Of a stretch of 64,000 nucleotides of DNA, positions 18,101 to 25,208 are shown piece after piece; within the stretch, counting starts at the first letter, position 1, and each line of letters begins with the position of its first letter. Origin of the DNA: UBA1494_A sp963973975 (lineage in GTDB: Bacteria; Bacteroidota; Bacteroidia; Flavobacteriales_E; Vicingaceae). The translations under genes and the position numbers were made by a program. The notes under the pieces were generated by a model. It worked only from the letters and a program-made list of their open reading frames with translations. It was not told the origin of the DNA and searched no databases. The DNA lies in NCBI GenBank assembly GCA_963973975.1, contig CAXBCF010000001.1:124001-188000 (forward strand), read 5' to 3'.

Positions 18101-18402
18101 GTCCAATCCAATCTGATTTTCTACGCGACTTTCAAATAGTCCCTTTTGGAGATATAGGTACAGCTTGGGCGGGACAATCTCCTTATGCTGAGGATAATCC
18201 ATTAAACAATGAGACAAGAGTTAACGGACCAATTACCGTAACTTATGAGAACATCAACAATCCAGTAGTCGGTGGGTTTGGCTTCGGGCTACGTTCTACT
18301 TTGTTGGGATATTTTGTAAGAGCAGATTGGGCTTGGGGAGTTGAAAATGGTCAAGTAAGTGAAAAAGCCATGTTTATTTTCTCCTTAAGTTTGGATATTT
18401 AA
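15190..18402 (+). CDS. Secreted pseudo-peptidase MA / TolB-like propeller / outer-membrane barrel protein
   Basis: A 1070-residue exported protein that probably starts at TTG (no in-frame ATG lies nearby), followed by a signal peptide ending ASAQF. Residues ~30-275 resemble a peptidase MA-like (gluzincin) domain, including LPEWYINGLVSYLS. The position where HExxH is expected reads YQFIY (156-160), so catalysis is probably lost. Residues ~280-620 have WD40/TolB-like repeats (AWHPSGELFSFI, FFVSNRPNDS). The last ~350 residues look like a BamA-type surface-antigen barrel (VPFGDIGTAWAG, GFGFGLRSTLLGYFVRADWAWG). The role is unknown; an outer-membrane assembly or binding function is inference. Confidence 0.7.
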   Translation: MKLRLQHILFFSIVAFSALFSEKASAQFYNGTQTEFGKNRIQYDDFEWQYYRFNKFETYFYTGGKDLAVYAANYANVRIREIEKFLDFYLDDRIQIIIYNKQSHYRQSNIGLSSDENFNIGGVSKIVGNKLFVYFEGDYAQFDRQLDAGIINVLIYQFIYGGNWRDVLRNSAMLHLPEWYINGLVSYLSDPNNPLINTKIKDGINENRYKRFNGLEKEDAKIAGHAMWQYIAETYGPKVVSDILYMTRVSREIDDGFLYVLGIPFEDLYANWITFFQGKYASKKTIKPAEKGEPVDFKIRKNRRYENFQTNSTNNYSIYSTNKLGKYKIYLYDKTTKKRKKIFVNERKLDRIQDYSYPVMAWHPSGELFSFIIEDKGEILLYSYLIEEENLAVKPIFKMEKVLSYNYLKNGQQLVFSGFNEGQTDLYLYNIVGNSQKKLTDDFYDDLLPQVNEAGNKIFFVSNRPNDSLNQPHKINRNLKETDIFVYDLTNSEAPISSITNTDDDNETAPLMINNQLHYLLHDDYTTNRYVAKYDSAISRIDTVIHYNYFYTSSLEDFYDRNILSQYSNSPNLIDQIFYEKGKYSLYFKKTDIGNERSKMDLFRSDSNQIRQYRETQKESFLVFDQLEPKREIDINDYEFSGSKGKTDSEPKKPISQLSKTTETEELKFPTQRLYRKNFKIDESVLQLNNTFINQQYQLFNGGPFVNSGLGVNTKIGIVDLMEDHRIYGGFRYAGDLIEYSLSYQNLKKRLDKEYMITRTRTRNTSTAFPFDIKTLRGLVSLSWPFSEVTSLRGIVSVRNDKIVPLASGRENLETPIFNEYWTSAKLAYIFDNTRNVALNIRYGTRFKIFAEHYQMVFSEQEDSESSDLTVLGFDFRHYQKLHREIIYVARAAGSRSFGSNPLIYYMGGVDEWWKSDIFDRSTPIDFTRNYGFQALAANMRGFLQNIRNGNNFMLINQEIRVPVFSYFINRPIQSDFLRDFQIVPFGDIGTAWAGQSPYAEDNPLNNETRVNGPITVTYENINNPVVGGFGFGLRSTLLGYFVRADWAWGVENGQVSEKAMFIFSLSLDI

Positions 18403-18415
18403 ATAACTAAATTAG

Positions 18416-18790
18416 ATGCATGTGAATACAATAATTATTTTACTAGTAATAGGTGTACTTGCAGGAATTTTAAGCGGAATGATTGGTGTTGGCGGCGGAA
18501 TAATTATTGTTCCTGCATTGGTCTATTTTATGGGAATGAGTCAGCATGGTGCTCAAGGAACAAGCTTGGCTTTAATGCTGCCCCCAATTGGAATTCTTGC
18601 TGCTATGAATTATTACAAAGCAGGAGCATTAAATATTAAATACGCCCTAATTATTTCCATTGCCTTTATTCTTGGTGGTTACATAGGTTCTAAAATTTCC
18701 ATTTCATACATCAGTGAGGACAGCATGAAAAGAATTTTTGGAATAGTAATGCTAATCGCTTCCATTAAACTAGTATTTTTTCCTAAGTAA
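18416..18790 (+). CDS. TSUP-family (TauE/SafE) permease, single-repeat form
   Basis: A 124-residue integral membrane protein with the TSUP signature: GVLAGILSGMIGVGGGIIIVP at residues 12-32, GTSLALMLPPIG, and a C-terminal hydrophobic pair ending SIKLVFFP. Typical TauE/SafE proteins have about 250 residues made of two such repeats. This one has only the N-terminal repeat, so it probably works as a dimer, a form known in this family. Its substrate is unknown (sulfite, sulfoacetate and other anions occur in the family). Its TAA is followed immediately by the ATG of the amidohydrolase gene, so co-expression is likely. Confidence 0.8.
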   Translation: MHVNTIIILLVIGVLAGILSGMIGVGGGIIIVPALVYFMGMSQHGAQGTSLALMLPPIGILAAMNYYKAGALNIKYALIISIAFILGGYIGSKISISYISEDSMKRIFGIVMLIASIKLVFFPK

Positions 18791-19984
18791 ATGACAATGA
18801 TTCAAGAGATTAAAGCATTAGCTAAAAAGAATTTTGAAGAGATAAAAGCAATTCGGGAGCACCTTCACGCCAATCCTGAGCTTTCTTTTCAGGAGTTTGA
18901 AACATCAGAATTTTTAATCAATCAACTTGAAGAATGGGGTATACCGATAGATCAAAAATGGGTAGAAACAGGCTTTTCAGTTATTATTGATTCAGGGAAA
19001 GATGGTCCTTGCATTGCTTTGAGAGCAGATTTAGATGCATTGCCAATACAAGAAAAAAATGAAGTCCCATATCGTTCTAAAAACAAAGGAGTGATGCATG
19101 CCTGCGGACATGATGTTCATTCAGCATGTTTAATGGGAGTTGCAAAAATACTGAGTGAATTAAAAGGCAAATGGAAAGGCAAAGTGATTCTATTTTTCCA
19201 AGCAGGGGAAGAAAAACTTCCAGGTGGTGCCTCGCTGATGATCAATGCTGGGATCATGGAAAAATATAAACCCCAGCGAATGATTGCTCAACATGTTTAT
19301 CCAGAAATGGAAGTTGGGAATGTTGGTTTTCGCAGCGGAATGTATATGGCTTCTGCCGATGAAATCTACTTAACAATCAAAGGAAAAGGTGGACATGCAG
19401 CATTGCCCCACAGAAATATTGATCCAATTGTAATTGCTGCTCAAGTGATTACTAACCTTCAACAAATTTCGAGCAGAGTTGCTCCTCCAGCTGTGCCTAC
19501 AGTTTTGTCCTTTGGCAAAATAACCGGAATGGGTGCAACCAATGTGATTCCCGATGAAGTGAATTTAGAAGGCACACTTCGCACTATGGACGAAGAATGG
19601 AGGGCTATTTACCATCAAAAAATTAAGTCGATCACCAAAAAAACCTGCAAAGCAAATGGAGCTGAAGCCATTGTTGACATTCATAAAGGGTATCCATTTT
19701 TGGTAAATGATCAGGAGACAACTGAAATTGCTGAACAAGCAGCTGTAAAATACCTAGGTGAAAGCAAAGTAGAAAAATTGGACTTAAGAATGACGGCTGA
19801 GGACTTTGCCTATTTTTCTCAGCACAGCCCTGTTTGTTTTTATCGATTAGGAGTTGGAAATGCTGCAAAAGGAATTAAGCAGAGTGTTCACCATCCTGAA
19901 TTTGATATTGATGCAAAAGCTTTAGAAATTGGAATGGGGCTAATGAGTTTCATCGCCCTTAGTCAATTAGAAGACCTTAGTTAG
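18791..19984 (+). CDS. M20-family N-acyl-amino acid amidohydrolase
   Basis: A 397-residue metallopeptidase-fold amidohydrolase of the M20D (HipO/AbgB/IAA-amino acid hydrolase) type. Metal-binding motifs: MHACGHDVHSA near residue 101, FFQAGEEKLPGGA with the catalytic Glu pair, the lid-domain GKGGHAALPHRNIDP, and the C-terminal HHPEFDID. The PTVLSFGKITGMGATNVIPDEV segment is characteristic of the subfamily. The likely reaction is hydrolysis of N-acyl or aryl amino acids; the exact substrate cannot be read from the sequence. It starts directly after the TSUP stop codon, and its 3' end overlaps the convergent lipoprotein gene by 4 bp. Confidence 0.92.
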   Translation: MTMIQEIKALAKKNFEEIKAIREHLHANPELSFQEFETSEFLINQLEEWGIPIDQKWVETGFSVIIDSGKDGPCIALRADLDALPIQEKNEVPYRSKNKGVMHACGHDVHSACLMGVAKILSELKGKWKGKVILFFQAGEEKLPGGASLMINAGIMEKYKPQRMIAQHVYPEMEVGNVGFRSGMYMASADEIYLTIKGKGGHAALPHRNIDPIVIAAQVITNLQQISSRVAPPAVPTVLSFGKITGMGATNVIPDEVNLEGTLRTMDEEWRAIYHQKIKSITKKTCKANGAEAIVDIHKGYPFLVNDQETTEIAEQAAVKYLGESKVEKLDLRMTAEDFAYFSQHSPVCFYRLGVGNAAKGIKQSVHHPEFDIDAKALEIGMGLMSFIALSQLEDLS

Positions 19985-20829
19985 TTAGTAACAATCACCA
20001 TGTATCTTGAAGCTTTCCAGAACTCATCTGGCTTCGAAATCACTAAGCTATCTACTTGTCCATCTTTTCCTTTAAATTCATAAGAATTCTTTGGATGTGG
20101 AGTAACTAATTCAGCCTTTTTAGCATAAATCAAAAATGAAGTTTGCTTTCTAATATCTATTTTACTGAAATATTCATTGTTGAAGTCGTCTTTTAGTAAT
20201 TCTTTACTTCCTATTCCTAACAAACCGCCTTCTTTCGATAAAACATTTTTTTCAATCAATTCTTTAGAAGTTCCGAAAGCATAGTATCCTTCATGCAATT
20301 GATCTGTTTTCTCTTCTAGTTCTTGGCCGCTAACTTTATTCGCGAAAGTCAATGAATCAACTGAATAATACAGCTGTCCAATTTTGATTTTTCGCTCTCT
20401 TAATTCATCATTTAATGTTGCAATTTCTTCGTTACGCTCTTTTAATTGATTCTGAAGATTTTTGACCAGCTTTAATAACTCAACATTTTTTGTGTTTGAT
20501 TTATTCACTTGATTTTGAAGCTCATTCATTAAACCTTCATTTCTCTTCATCAAATCACTAATCATGTCAATGTCTTCATTGATTGAATTAATGTCATATT
20601 CTCCAGTGCTTTCTCCGGTTTCAATTTTAAGAATGCCTTCTCTCTTTTTAATTTCACTGATGTTATCTTGAATCTCATTAAAAGTAGAAAGCAAGTCATT
20701 AATGGTTTTGTTTTGCTGTTCTGCAGTTTGCTTCAAATCTTGATTTTCATTTGCTAACTCTTTTACCTCAGCATCATTACAAGCACTTAAAAATAGGGCT
20801 AGAATAAAGAAATGAACGAATTTTTTCAT
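19981..20829 (-). CDS. Coiled-coil lipoprotein of unknown function
   Basis: A 282-residue protein with a lipoprotein signal peptide (MKKFVHFFILALFLSAC, with Cys at residue 17 as lipidation site). Residues ~20-165 are Glu/Lys/Asn-rich heptads predicted to form a long coiled coil (ENQDLKQTAEQQNKTINDLL, LKNLQNQLKERNEEIATL). The C-terminal ~110 residues form a compact beta-rich domain (EGYYAFGTSKEL, KEGGLLGIGSKELL, TPHPKNSYEF). Similar envelope proteins are widespread in Flavobacteriia without assigned function. It is probably a periplasmic, membrane-anchored spacer or scaffold. Confidence 0.75.
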   Translation of the reverse strand: MKKFVHFFILALFLSACNDAEVKELANENQDLKQTAEQQNKTINDLLSTFNEIQDNISEIKKREGILKIETGESTGEYDINSINEDIDMISDLMKRNEGLMNELQNQVNKSNTKNVELLKLVKNLQNQLKERNEEIATLNDELRERKIKIGQLYYSVDSLTFANKVSGQELEEKTDQLHEGYYAFGTSKELIEKNVLSKEGGLLGIGSKELLKDDFNNEYFSKIDIRKQTSFLIYAKKAELVTPHPKNSYEFKGKDGQVDSLVISKPDEFWKASRYMVIVTN

Positions 20830-20964
20830 GTGTTTCTGTTTAATGTTTGGTTTGTTTTAATTCAATTTAAAAAAATCTTCAGCTGTTAGTGTATTAATTA
20901 CAACTGTCCAAATGTTAAATTTAAAGGATGTTTTAATTTTCAATAAATGTAGGAAAAAAATGGC

Positions 20965-22899
20965 TTAGTGAACAGCTTCTACCCAATCGCCGTTTTCTTC
21001 AATCAATTGAATTAGGGCTTCCACTGCTTCGGCTTCTGGCACATTTTTTCTCACAACGGTTTTCTCTTTGTACAAGGTGATTTTTCCAGGACCAGTGCCT
21101 ACGTAACCATAGTCAGCATCAGCCATTTCGCCTGGGCCATTTACAATGCAACCCATGATGCCGATTTTAATTCCTTTTAAGTGAGAAGTTACTGCTCTAA
21201 TTTTCGCCGTGGTTTCTTGTAGATCGAAAAGTGTTCTACCACATGAAGGACAAGAGATGTATTCTGTTTTAGAAATTCTAGCTCTACAAGCTTGTAAAAT
21301 TCCAAATGAAGTGGACGTCACTAATTTAGCTCCCCCACAGTTTTCGGCAGCAATCCATAAACCATCACCTAAGCCATCTATAAAAAGTGCTCCAAGATCA
21401 GAAGCTGCGTGAATTTGAAAACGCTCGGCATCTAGATTTGAATAGGTTCTTTTAAAAATTACAGGATGTGCTAAGTTTAGGTTTAAGAGTTCCATCATGG
21501 CTCTTCGCTGTTCTGCCATTCCATGACTATTAGTAGTTGAAAGCACAATTATTGCATTGGAATGTTTCGCCAATTGTTTTTTAACTTCCTCTTTCTCAAT
21601 CAATGATTTTGCAGCTATTTCAACAAAGAAATTCGAAGTCAAAGCTTCCTTCTGATTTAAAAAATCTGCCTCACTTAACAAAGGAAAATGCCTTTCTTTG
21701 GTTGGATGCTTTTTCCATGCTTCAAAATCTTGGATAATGCTCAAAGTTCCGGGAATTTCAAAGTTCAACTGTTGACTTCCAATATAAACATAGTCAACTG
21801 CTTGATCAGCTAAATTCCATTTATCTAAGGGCACTGAATAAGTGTATCCATGTGGAAAAAACAAGCTAGGTTTTAGTTCAGAATGCATGGATAAATCACC
21901 AATAACAACAGGAACCTGATGATTTCCAACATTTCCCAATTGAATGCTGTCGCGCTTTTTAAATTCAAAGAAATTAATCGGATTTGTGGCTACTTCTTTA
22001 ATGAAATCGTGATTTCCTCTTTCAAGATATTTCTCTGCTAATTTCTGAGCAACAGGAATTTCCAACTCAGGTTCTTCGGTTAAAGAAACACGAATGGTAT
22101 CGCCCAACCCGTCTTCTAACAATGCGCCAATTCCCACAGCAGATTTAATTCTTCCATCTTCCCCATCTCCTGCTTCGGTTACTCCAAGGTGCAATGGATA
22201 ATCCATGTTTTCTTCTCGCATTTTTGCCACCAACAAACGATAAGCCTGCACCATCACCAAGGTATTACTTGCCTTCATAGAAAGCACAATGTTGTGATAA
22301 TTGTGTTTTCTACAAATTCTTAAAAACTCAAAGGCAGATTCAACCATGCCAAGAGGTGTATCGCCATAGCGACTTAAAATTCGATCAGAAAGGGAACCAT
22401 GATTGGTTCCAATTCGTATAGCCACATCGTTTTGCTTACAAATCAAGACAAGTGGTGTGAAGCGCTCTTCAATTCGATTTAATTCTGCTTGATAAGTTTC
22501 ATCGGTGTATTCAATGTTTTCGAATTTCTTTTTGTCCGCATAGTTTCCCGGATTCACTCGAACTTTCTCTACATATTGAGCTGCTAATTCTGCGGCATTT
22601 GGAGTGAAATGAATGTCTGCAACTAGTGGGGTATTAAAGCCTAAAGCATTTAATTTGGCTTTTATTTCCATTAAATTTTCAGCTTCTTTTTTACTTGGAG
22701 CCGTTATTCGAACCAACTCACAGCCTGCTTCAATCATTCTTATTGATTGAGCAACCGTTGCCTCCGTATTCATTGTGTCGGTGGTAGTCATTGACTGCAA
22801 TAAAATTGGCTGATTTCCACCAATTTTCTTGTTCCCGACTTTCACTTCTCGTGTCTTGAAACGAAGGTATTTTGTTAAACTTAAACAATGCAACGACAT
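20965..22899 (-). CDS. ispG: 4-hydroxy-3-methylbut-2-enyl diphosphate synthase (flavodoxin/ferredoxin)
   Basis: A 644-residue MEP-pathway enzyme converting MEcPP to HMBPP with an Fe4S4 cluster. The TIM-barrel N-terminus has GGNQPILLQSMTTTDTMN, PLVADIHF and RIGTNHGSLSDRI. The cluster domain has SCPSCGRTLFDLQ and GCIVNGPGEMADADYGYVG. It is far longer than the ~370-residue E. coli enzyme because of a ~250-residue insert between the two domains, the three-domain form typical of Bacteroidota, Chlamydiae and plants. The ATG at 22899 (MSLHCLSL) is preferred to an upstream in-frame TTG at 22917. Confidence 0.96.
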   Translation of the reverse strand: MSLHCLSLTKYLRFKTREVKVGNKKIGGNQPILLQSMTTTDTMNTEATVAQSIRMIEAGCELVRITAPSKKEAENLMEIKAKLNALGFNTPLVADIHFTPNAAELAAQYVEKVRVNPGNYADKKKFENIEYTDETYQAELNRIEERFTPLVLICKQNDVAIRIGTNHGSLSDRILSRYGDTPLGMVESAFEFLRICRKHNYHNIVLSMKASNTLVMVQAYRLLVAKMREENMDYPLHLGVTEAGDGEDGRIKSAVGIGALLEDGLGDTIRVSLTEEPELEIPVAQKLAEKYLERGNHDFIKEVATNPINFFEFKKRDSIQLGNVGNHQVPVVIGDLSMHSELKPSLFFPHGYTYSVPLDKWNLADQAVDYVYIGSQQLNFEIPGTLSIIQDFEAWKKHPTKERHFPLLSEADFLNQKEALTSNFFVEIAAKSLIEKEEVKKQLAKHSNAIIVLSTTNSHGMAEQRRAMMELLNLNLAHPVIFKRTYSNLDAERFQIHAASDLGALFIDGLGDGLWIAAENCGGAKLVTSTSFGILQACRARISKTEYISCPSCGRTLFDLQETTAKIRAVTSHLKGIKIGIMGCIVNGPGEMADADYGYVGTGPGKITLYKEKTVVRKNVPEAEAVEALIQLIEENGDWVEAVH

Positions 22900-22993
22900 T
22901 CGAATAATTTTTTGCAAAGGAAGTTAAAACTAAGGATATTGATAAGCATGCTGCAAGTATTTTTTAAGTCTTTACAGTGAATTAAAAAACACC

Positions 22994-23176
22994 TTGCCCT
23001 TAAATAAGTTTACACGAAAAAAAATGGAAATATGAAAATCAAACACTCCACCAATTTTTATTGATTGTATAACAACTACTTAATCTCAATGGTTTTTAAT
23101 TGCTCTTTTTCTATACTTTTGTTTGGATAGCTTCGATAAAGCACACTAGTGTTGTTGTATTGATTAGTTAGGGCAA
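22994..23176. repeat. Imperfect inverted repeat 0 (attC-like)
   Basis: TTGCCCTTAAATAAGTTTACA at 22994-23014 pairs with the reverse complement of the sequence ending GTTAGGGCAA at 23167-23176. The outer TTGCCCT/AGGGCAA is perfect, then a one-base bulge is followed by further partial pairing (AAxTAA). The outer motifs resemble integron R'' (YYYAA) and R' (GTTRRRY) core sites. A TAnnTTTG box (TACTTTTG, 23114-23121) lies inside and could drive the gene at 23190. The attC interpretation is inference. Confidence 0.4.
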
Positions 23177-23189
23177 ATTAAAAAATATT

Positions 23190-23603
23190 ATGATAGGAGA
23201 ATTTAATAAACTCAACCTTAGTTTAAAGTGGTTTTTATCAAGCATATTAGTTATTATGCCTTTTTGGTTCTTGACAATATATGCCTTAAAGCCATCAATG
23301 ATTGTAACAGATTCTATATATATTCCCATCATAATTTCATTTTGTTTATCTACAGTAAATTTTTCTTTTGTGTTGTTCTCAATGTTAGTACTGACATCAT
23401 ATAGTTCTAATAAAGGTGATATTAATCTACAGTTCGGACTTGCGCTTGTTGTAACGTTCCTATTAGTCTGCCTTGTATCTTATATTAGTTACTATGCAAG
23501 CACTAGATTGATTTTTTGTATTAATATTACTAGTTGGATAACAGCAGCATTCGCTTTGATCTCTTTTATTAGAATACTTTTCAAAAAAGACGACAAGAAG
23601 TGA
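23190..23603 (+). CDS. Small four-helix membrane protein of unknown function (cassette-like gene)
   Basis: A 137-residue protein with four hydrophobic segments (about residues 13-35, 43-68, 79-101 and 107-129) and a charged tail ending FKKDDKK; no enzymatic motif was recognised. It is flanked by inverted copies of a 10-base motif, GTTAGGGCAA at 23167-23176 and TTGCCCTAAC at 23761-23770. This is the arrangement expected when a cassette's first bases are complementary to the start of its own attC site. Composition is AT-rich like the surroundings. The protein may be an accessory or immunity-type membrane protein, but function is unknown. Confidence 0.65.
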   Translation: MIGEFNKLNLSLKWFLSSILVIMPFWFLTIYALKPSMIVTDSIYIPIIISFCLSTVNFSFVLFSMLVLTSYSSNKGDINLQFGLALVVTFLLVCLVSYISYYASTRLIFCINITSWITAAFALISFIRILFKKDDKK

Positions 23604-23760
23604 TACGTTTAAGGCGACACTAAATCCAATCATAATTATTCCTACAACTTTTTTATCTAAAACCATTTATTAATAAAATTAACCGTCGGACTTTCGCTTA
23701 TACAGGGCATCCAACTTTATCCCTTTTATCGGTTGATTAATTACGTGACTAAATAAAAAC

Positions 23761-23896
23761 TTGCCCTAACAGCACCTAAGAGTACATGGGGCGTTTTTAG
23801 TAGATATGTAATTAATTTTTTCATAGTTATATTTGTTGACGCAGTGAAGATGGTAGCACTATTGCCCCACGTCTCTTAGCTGCGACACGATAACGG
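23761..23896. repeat. Imperfect inverted repeat 1 with an extrahelical base (attC-like)
   Basis: CTAAGAGTACATGGGGC (23776-23792) pairs with GCCCCACGTCTCTTAG (23864-23879) with a single bulged T and one mismatch. Outer partial pairing joins GCCCTAACAGCA (23763-23774) with TGCGACACGATAACGG (23881-23896). The span is 136 bp between the genes at 23190-23603 and 23904-24614. Unpaired bases in an otherwise good stem are a hallmark of attC folding, but no integrase is visible here. The rest of the 300-base gap (23604-23760) shows no gene or other structure I can support. Confidence 0.45.
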
Positions 23897-23903
23897 TTAT
23901 ATT

Positions 23904-24614
23904 ATGACCAAAGAAGAAATAGAAGAGGAATTACTTCACAATTATCCATTATTCTGTATTTTGCTTTTTAACCTAGAGAAAGTCTTAAACGTTGGGTTGG
24001 AATGGTATAGAATAAACTTTCCTGAATTATATACAAGGAGAGACTTTAGACCTGGAACTCTTGGTAGATACCTAGCAGCATCTATTACTGTTAGATACCA
24101 TATTGATAGAACTTTAGATTACCTGAAAAGTGATAATTGGGACAAAGATTTTGTTGAAAACTACTCCTTTGATATACATAAAAAGTCAAAATACCTAGGA
24201 CTTACTAAAGATATTGATCAATCAATTCGCTTTTATCTATTTCACTCTTTTTATCATCAATTGGAAACTACAATTAGAATTCTTGTCGATAAATTAGAAC
24301 TAAATAAAGAAAAAGGAAAGCCCCTAAATCTAGTAAATAAAATTGTGAATTGCTTTCCAGAAGATTATATTATTTGTCTTGACGCTTTGAGAAATACTAT
24401 ACATAATAATGGATACTACAGACCTCAATGGAAACAACCAAAGGAAGTTTCATATCAAAGTGAAGACTGCAACATTAGTTTCAAAGAAAATGAAAGATTG
24501 ACTCTCGATACAAAACAAACAATCTCTTTAATTTATGAATTAGTTGAGTATACTGAACTAATGCTTAAAAATGAAAAAGTGGTATCACTGCCAATTACTA
24601 ATGACAGAAATTAA
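23904..24614 (+). CDS. Hypothetical helical protein, possibly HEPN-like (cassette-like gene)
   Basis: A 236-residue, mostly helical, soluble-looking protein with no recognised family. Near residue 165 it has LRNTIHNNGYY, which resembles the RN...H signature of HEPN RNase/toxin-like domains, although the spacing R-x3-H is shorter than the usual R-x4-6-H. An upstream helix pair (SFYHQLETTIRILVDKLELN) would fit a HEPN-type bundle. It lies between inverted repeats 1 and 2, in the same orientation as the previous orphan gene. A role in defence or stress is speculative. Confidence 0.6.
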   Translation: MTKEEIEEELLHNYPLFCILLFNLEKVLNVGLEWYRINFPELYTRRDFRPGTLGRYLAASITVRYHIDRTLDYLKSDNWDKDFVENYSFDIHKKSKYLGLTKDIDQSIRFYLFHSFYHQLETTIRILVDKLELNKEKGKPLNLVNKIVNCFPEDYIICLDALRNTIHNNGYYRPQWKQPKEVSYQSEDCNISFKENERLTLDTKQTISLIYELVEYTELMLKNEKVVSLPITNDRN

Positions 24615-24655
24615 TGTTCCAAATTAGAAAAATAAGAAAAACTACCGCTAATATT

Positions 24656-24764
24656 GGTTATGGCTAATTCGGGCTGATTAATTAAAAATGAGTATATTGC
24701 AATAAATAATCTCAACAGCGGACACACAAAAACTGAGCTGTGAAAGCCCGCACTAGCCATAGCC
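24656..24764. repeat. Imperfect inverted repeat 2 (attC-like)
   Basis: GGTTATGGCTAATTCGGGCT (24656-24675) and AGCCCGCACTAGCCATAGCC (24745-24764) form a 20-position stem with 17 Watson-Crick pairs, one G-T pair and two mismatches, around a 69-base AT-rich centre. It follows the gene at 23904-24614 with a 41-base gap, mirroring repeat 1 after the gene before it. No T-run follows, so a plain terminator is unlikely. Confidence 0.5.
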
Positions 24765-24950
24765 CTGTACATCCCTCCTAATCACCTCAATTTTCTACCT
24801 GCATCCCCTATTAATTTGACAAAAAGAAAATAATTTACTAACTAAAAATTAATCTATAACCTCCTTTTCTCAATTCATGGTACAAAACATCGTGCTGGTC
24901 TATTTTTTTTTCATTGAATAATAATAGGGCTTACATTTATAGTCTATTAA
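24765..24950. other. AT-rich intergenic sequence without a recognised feature
   Basis: Together with 24615-24764 this makes a 336-base stretch without a gene. After repeat 2 it holds only short open frames with multiple stops, including an ATG-initiated 14-codon frame near 24880, and poly-T/A runs. No tRNA, promoter pair or terminator can be supported. Confidence 0.5.
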
Positions 24951-25208
24951 CCAAAACTTACCGCTATTTCTGATTTATTTCCATATCAAGTTGTATGTGA
25001 TGACGAACACTTAGTCATTAAGCACAAACCTGCACCAACAGAGGCTATTTACGACCTTTGCAGTTTTGACGGCAAGATATTGTTGAGCGGAGAGTTAGAC
25101 CCCATCAACGAGGAAACTTCCATTGATTTAAAAAATATTTCTAAAGGTAAATACCAACTTTTCCTTATTCAAGACGGCTCTGTATTTAAAAAGTGCATAC
25201 AATCTTAA
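24951..25208 (+). pseudogene. Relic of a T9SS type A C-terminal sorting domain
   Basis: An 85-codon open frame, bounded by an in-frame TAA at 24948-24950 and ending in TAA at 25206-25208, has no ATG, GTG or TTG near its beginning. The translation has the shape of a T9SS sorting domain: EAIYDLCSFDGKILLSGEL, then SIDLKNISKGKYQLFLI, then a basic-hydrophobic end FKKCIQS. It is probably the 3' remnant of a secreted protein whose 5' part was deleted or replaced by the neighbouring repeats. Its last bases overlap the stop codon of the convergent hydrolase gene by 4 bp. Confidence 0.5.

Noticed and set aside
23463..23666. Minus-strand open frame across the 3' end of the first cassette-like gene
   Set aside because: It overlaps the four-helix membrane protein gene in antisense and lacks signal, domain or promoter support.
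24656..24764. Inverted repeat considered as a plain rho-independent terminator
   Set aside because: The arms are 69 bases apart and no T-run follows, unlike the tight hairpins at 1683, 5948 and 62691.
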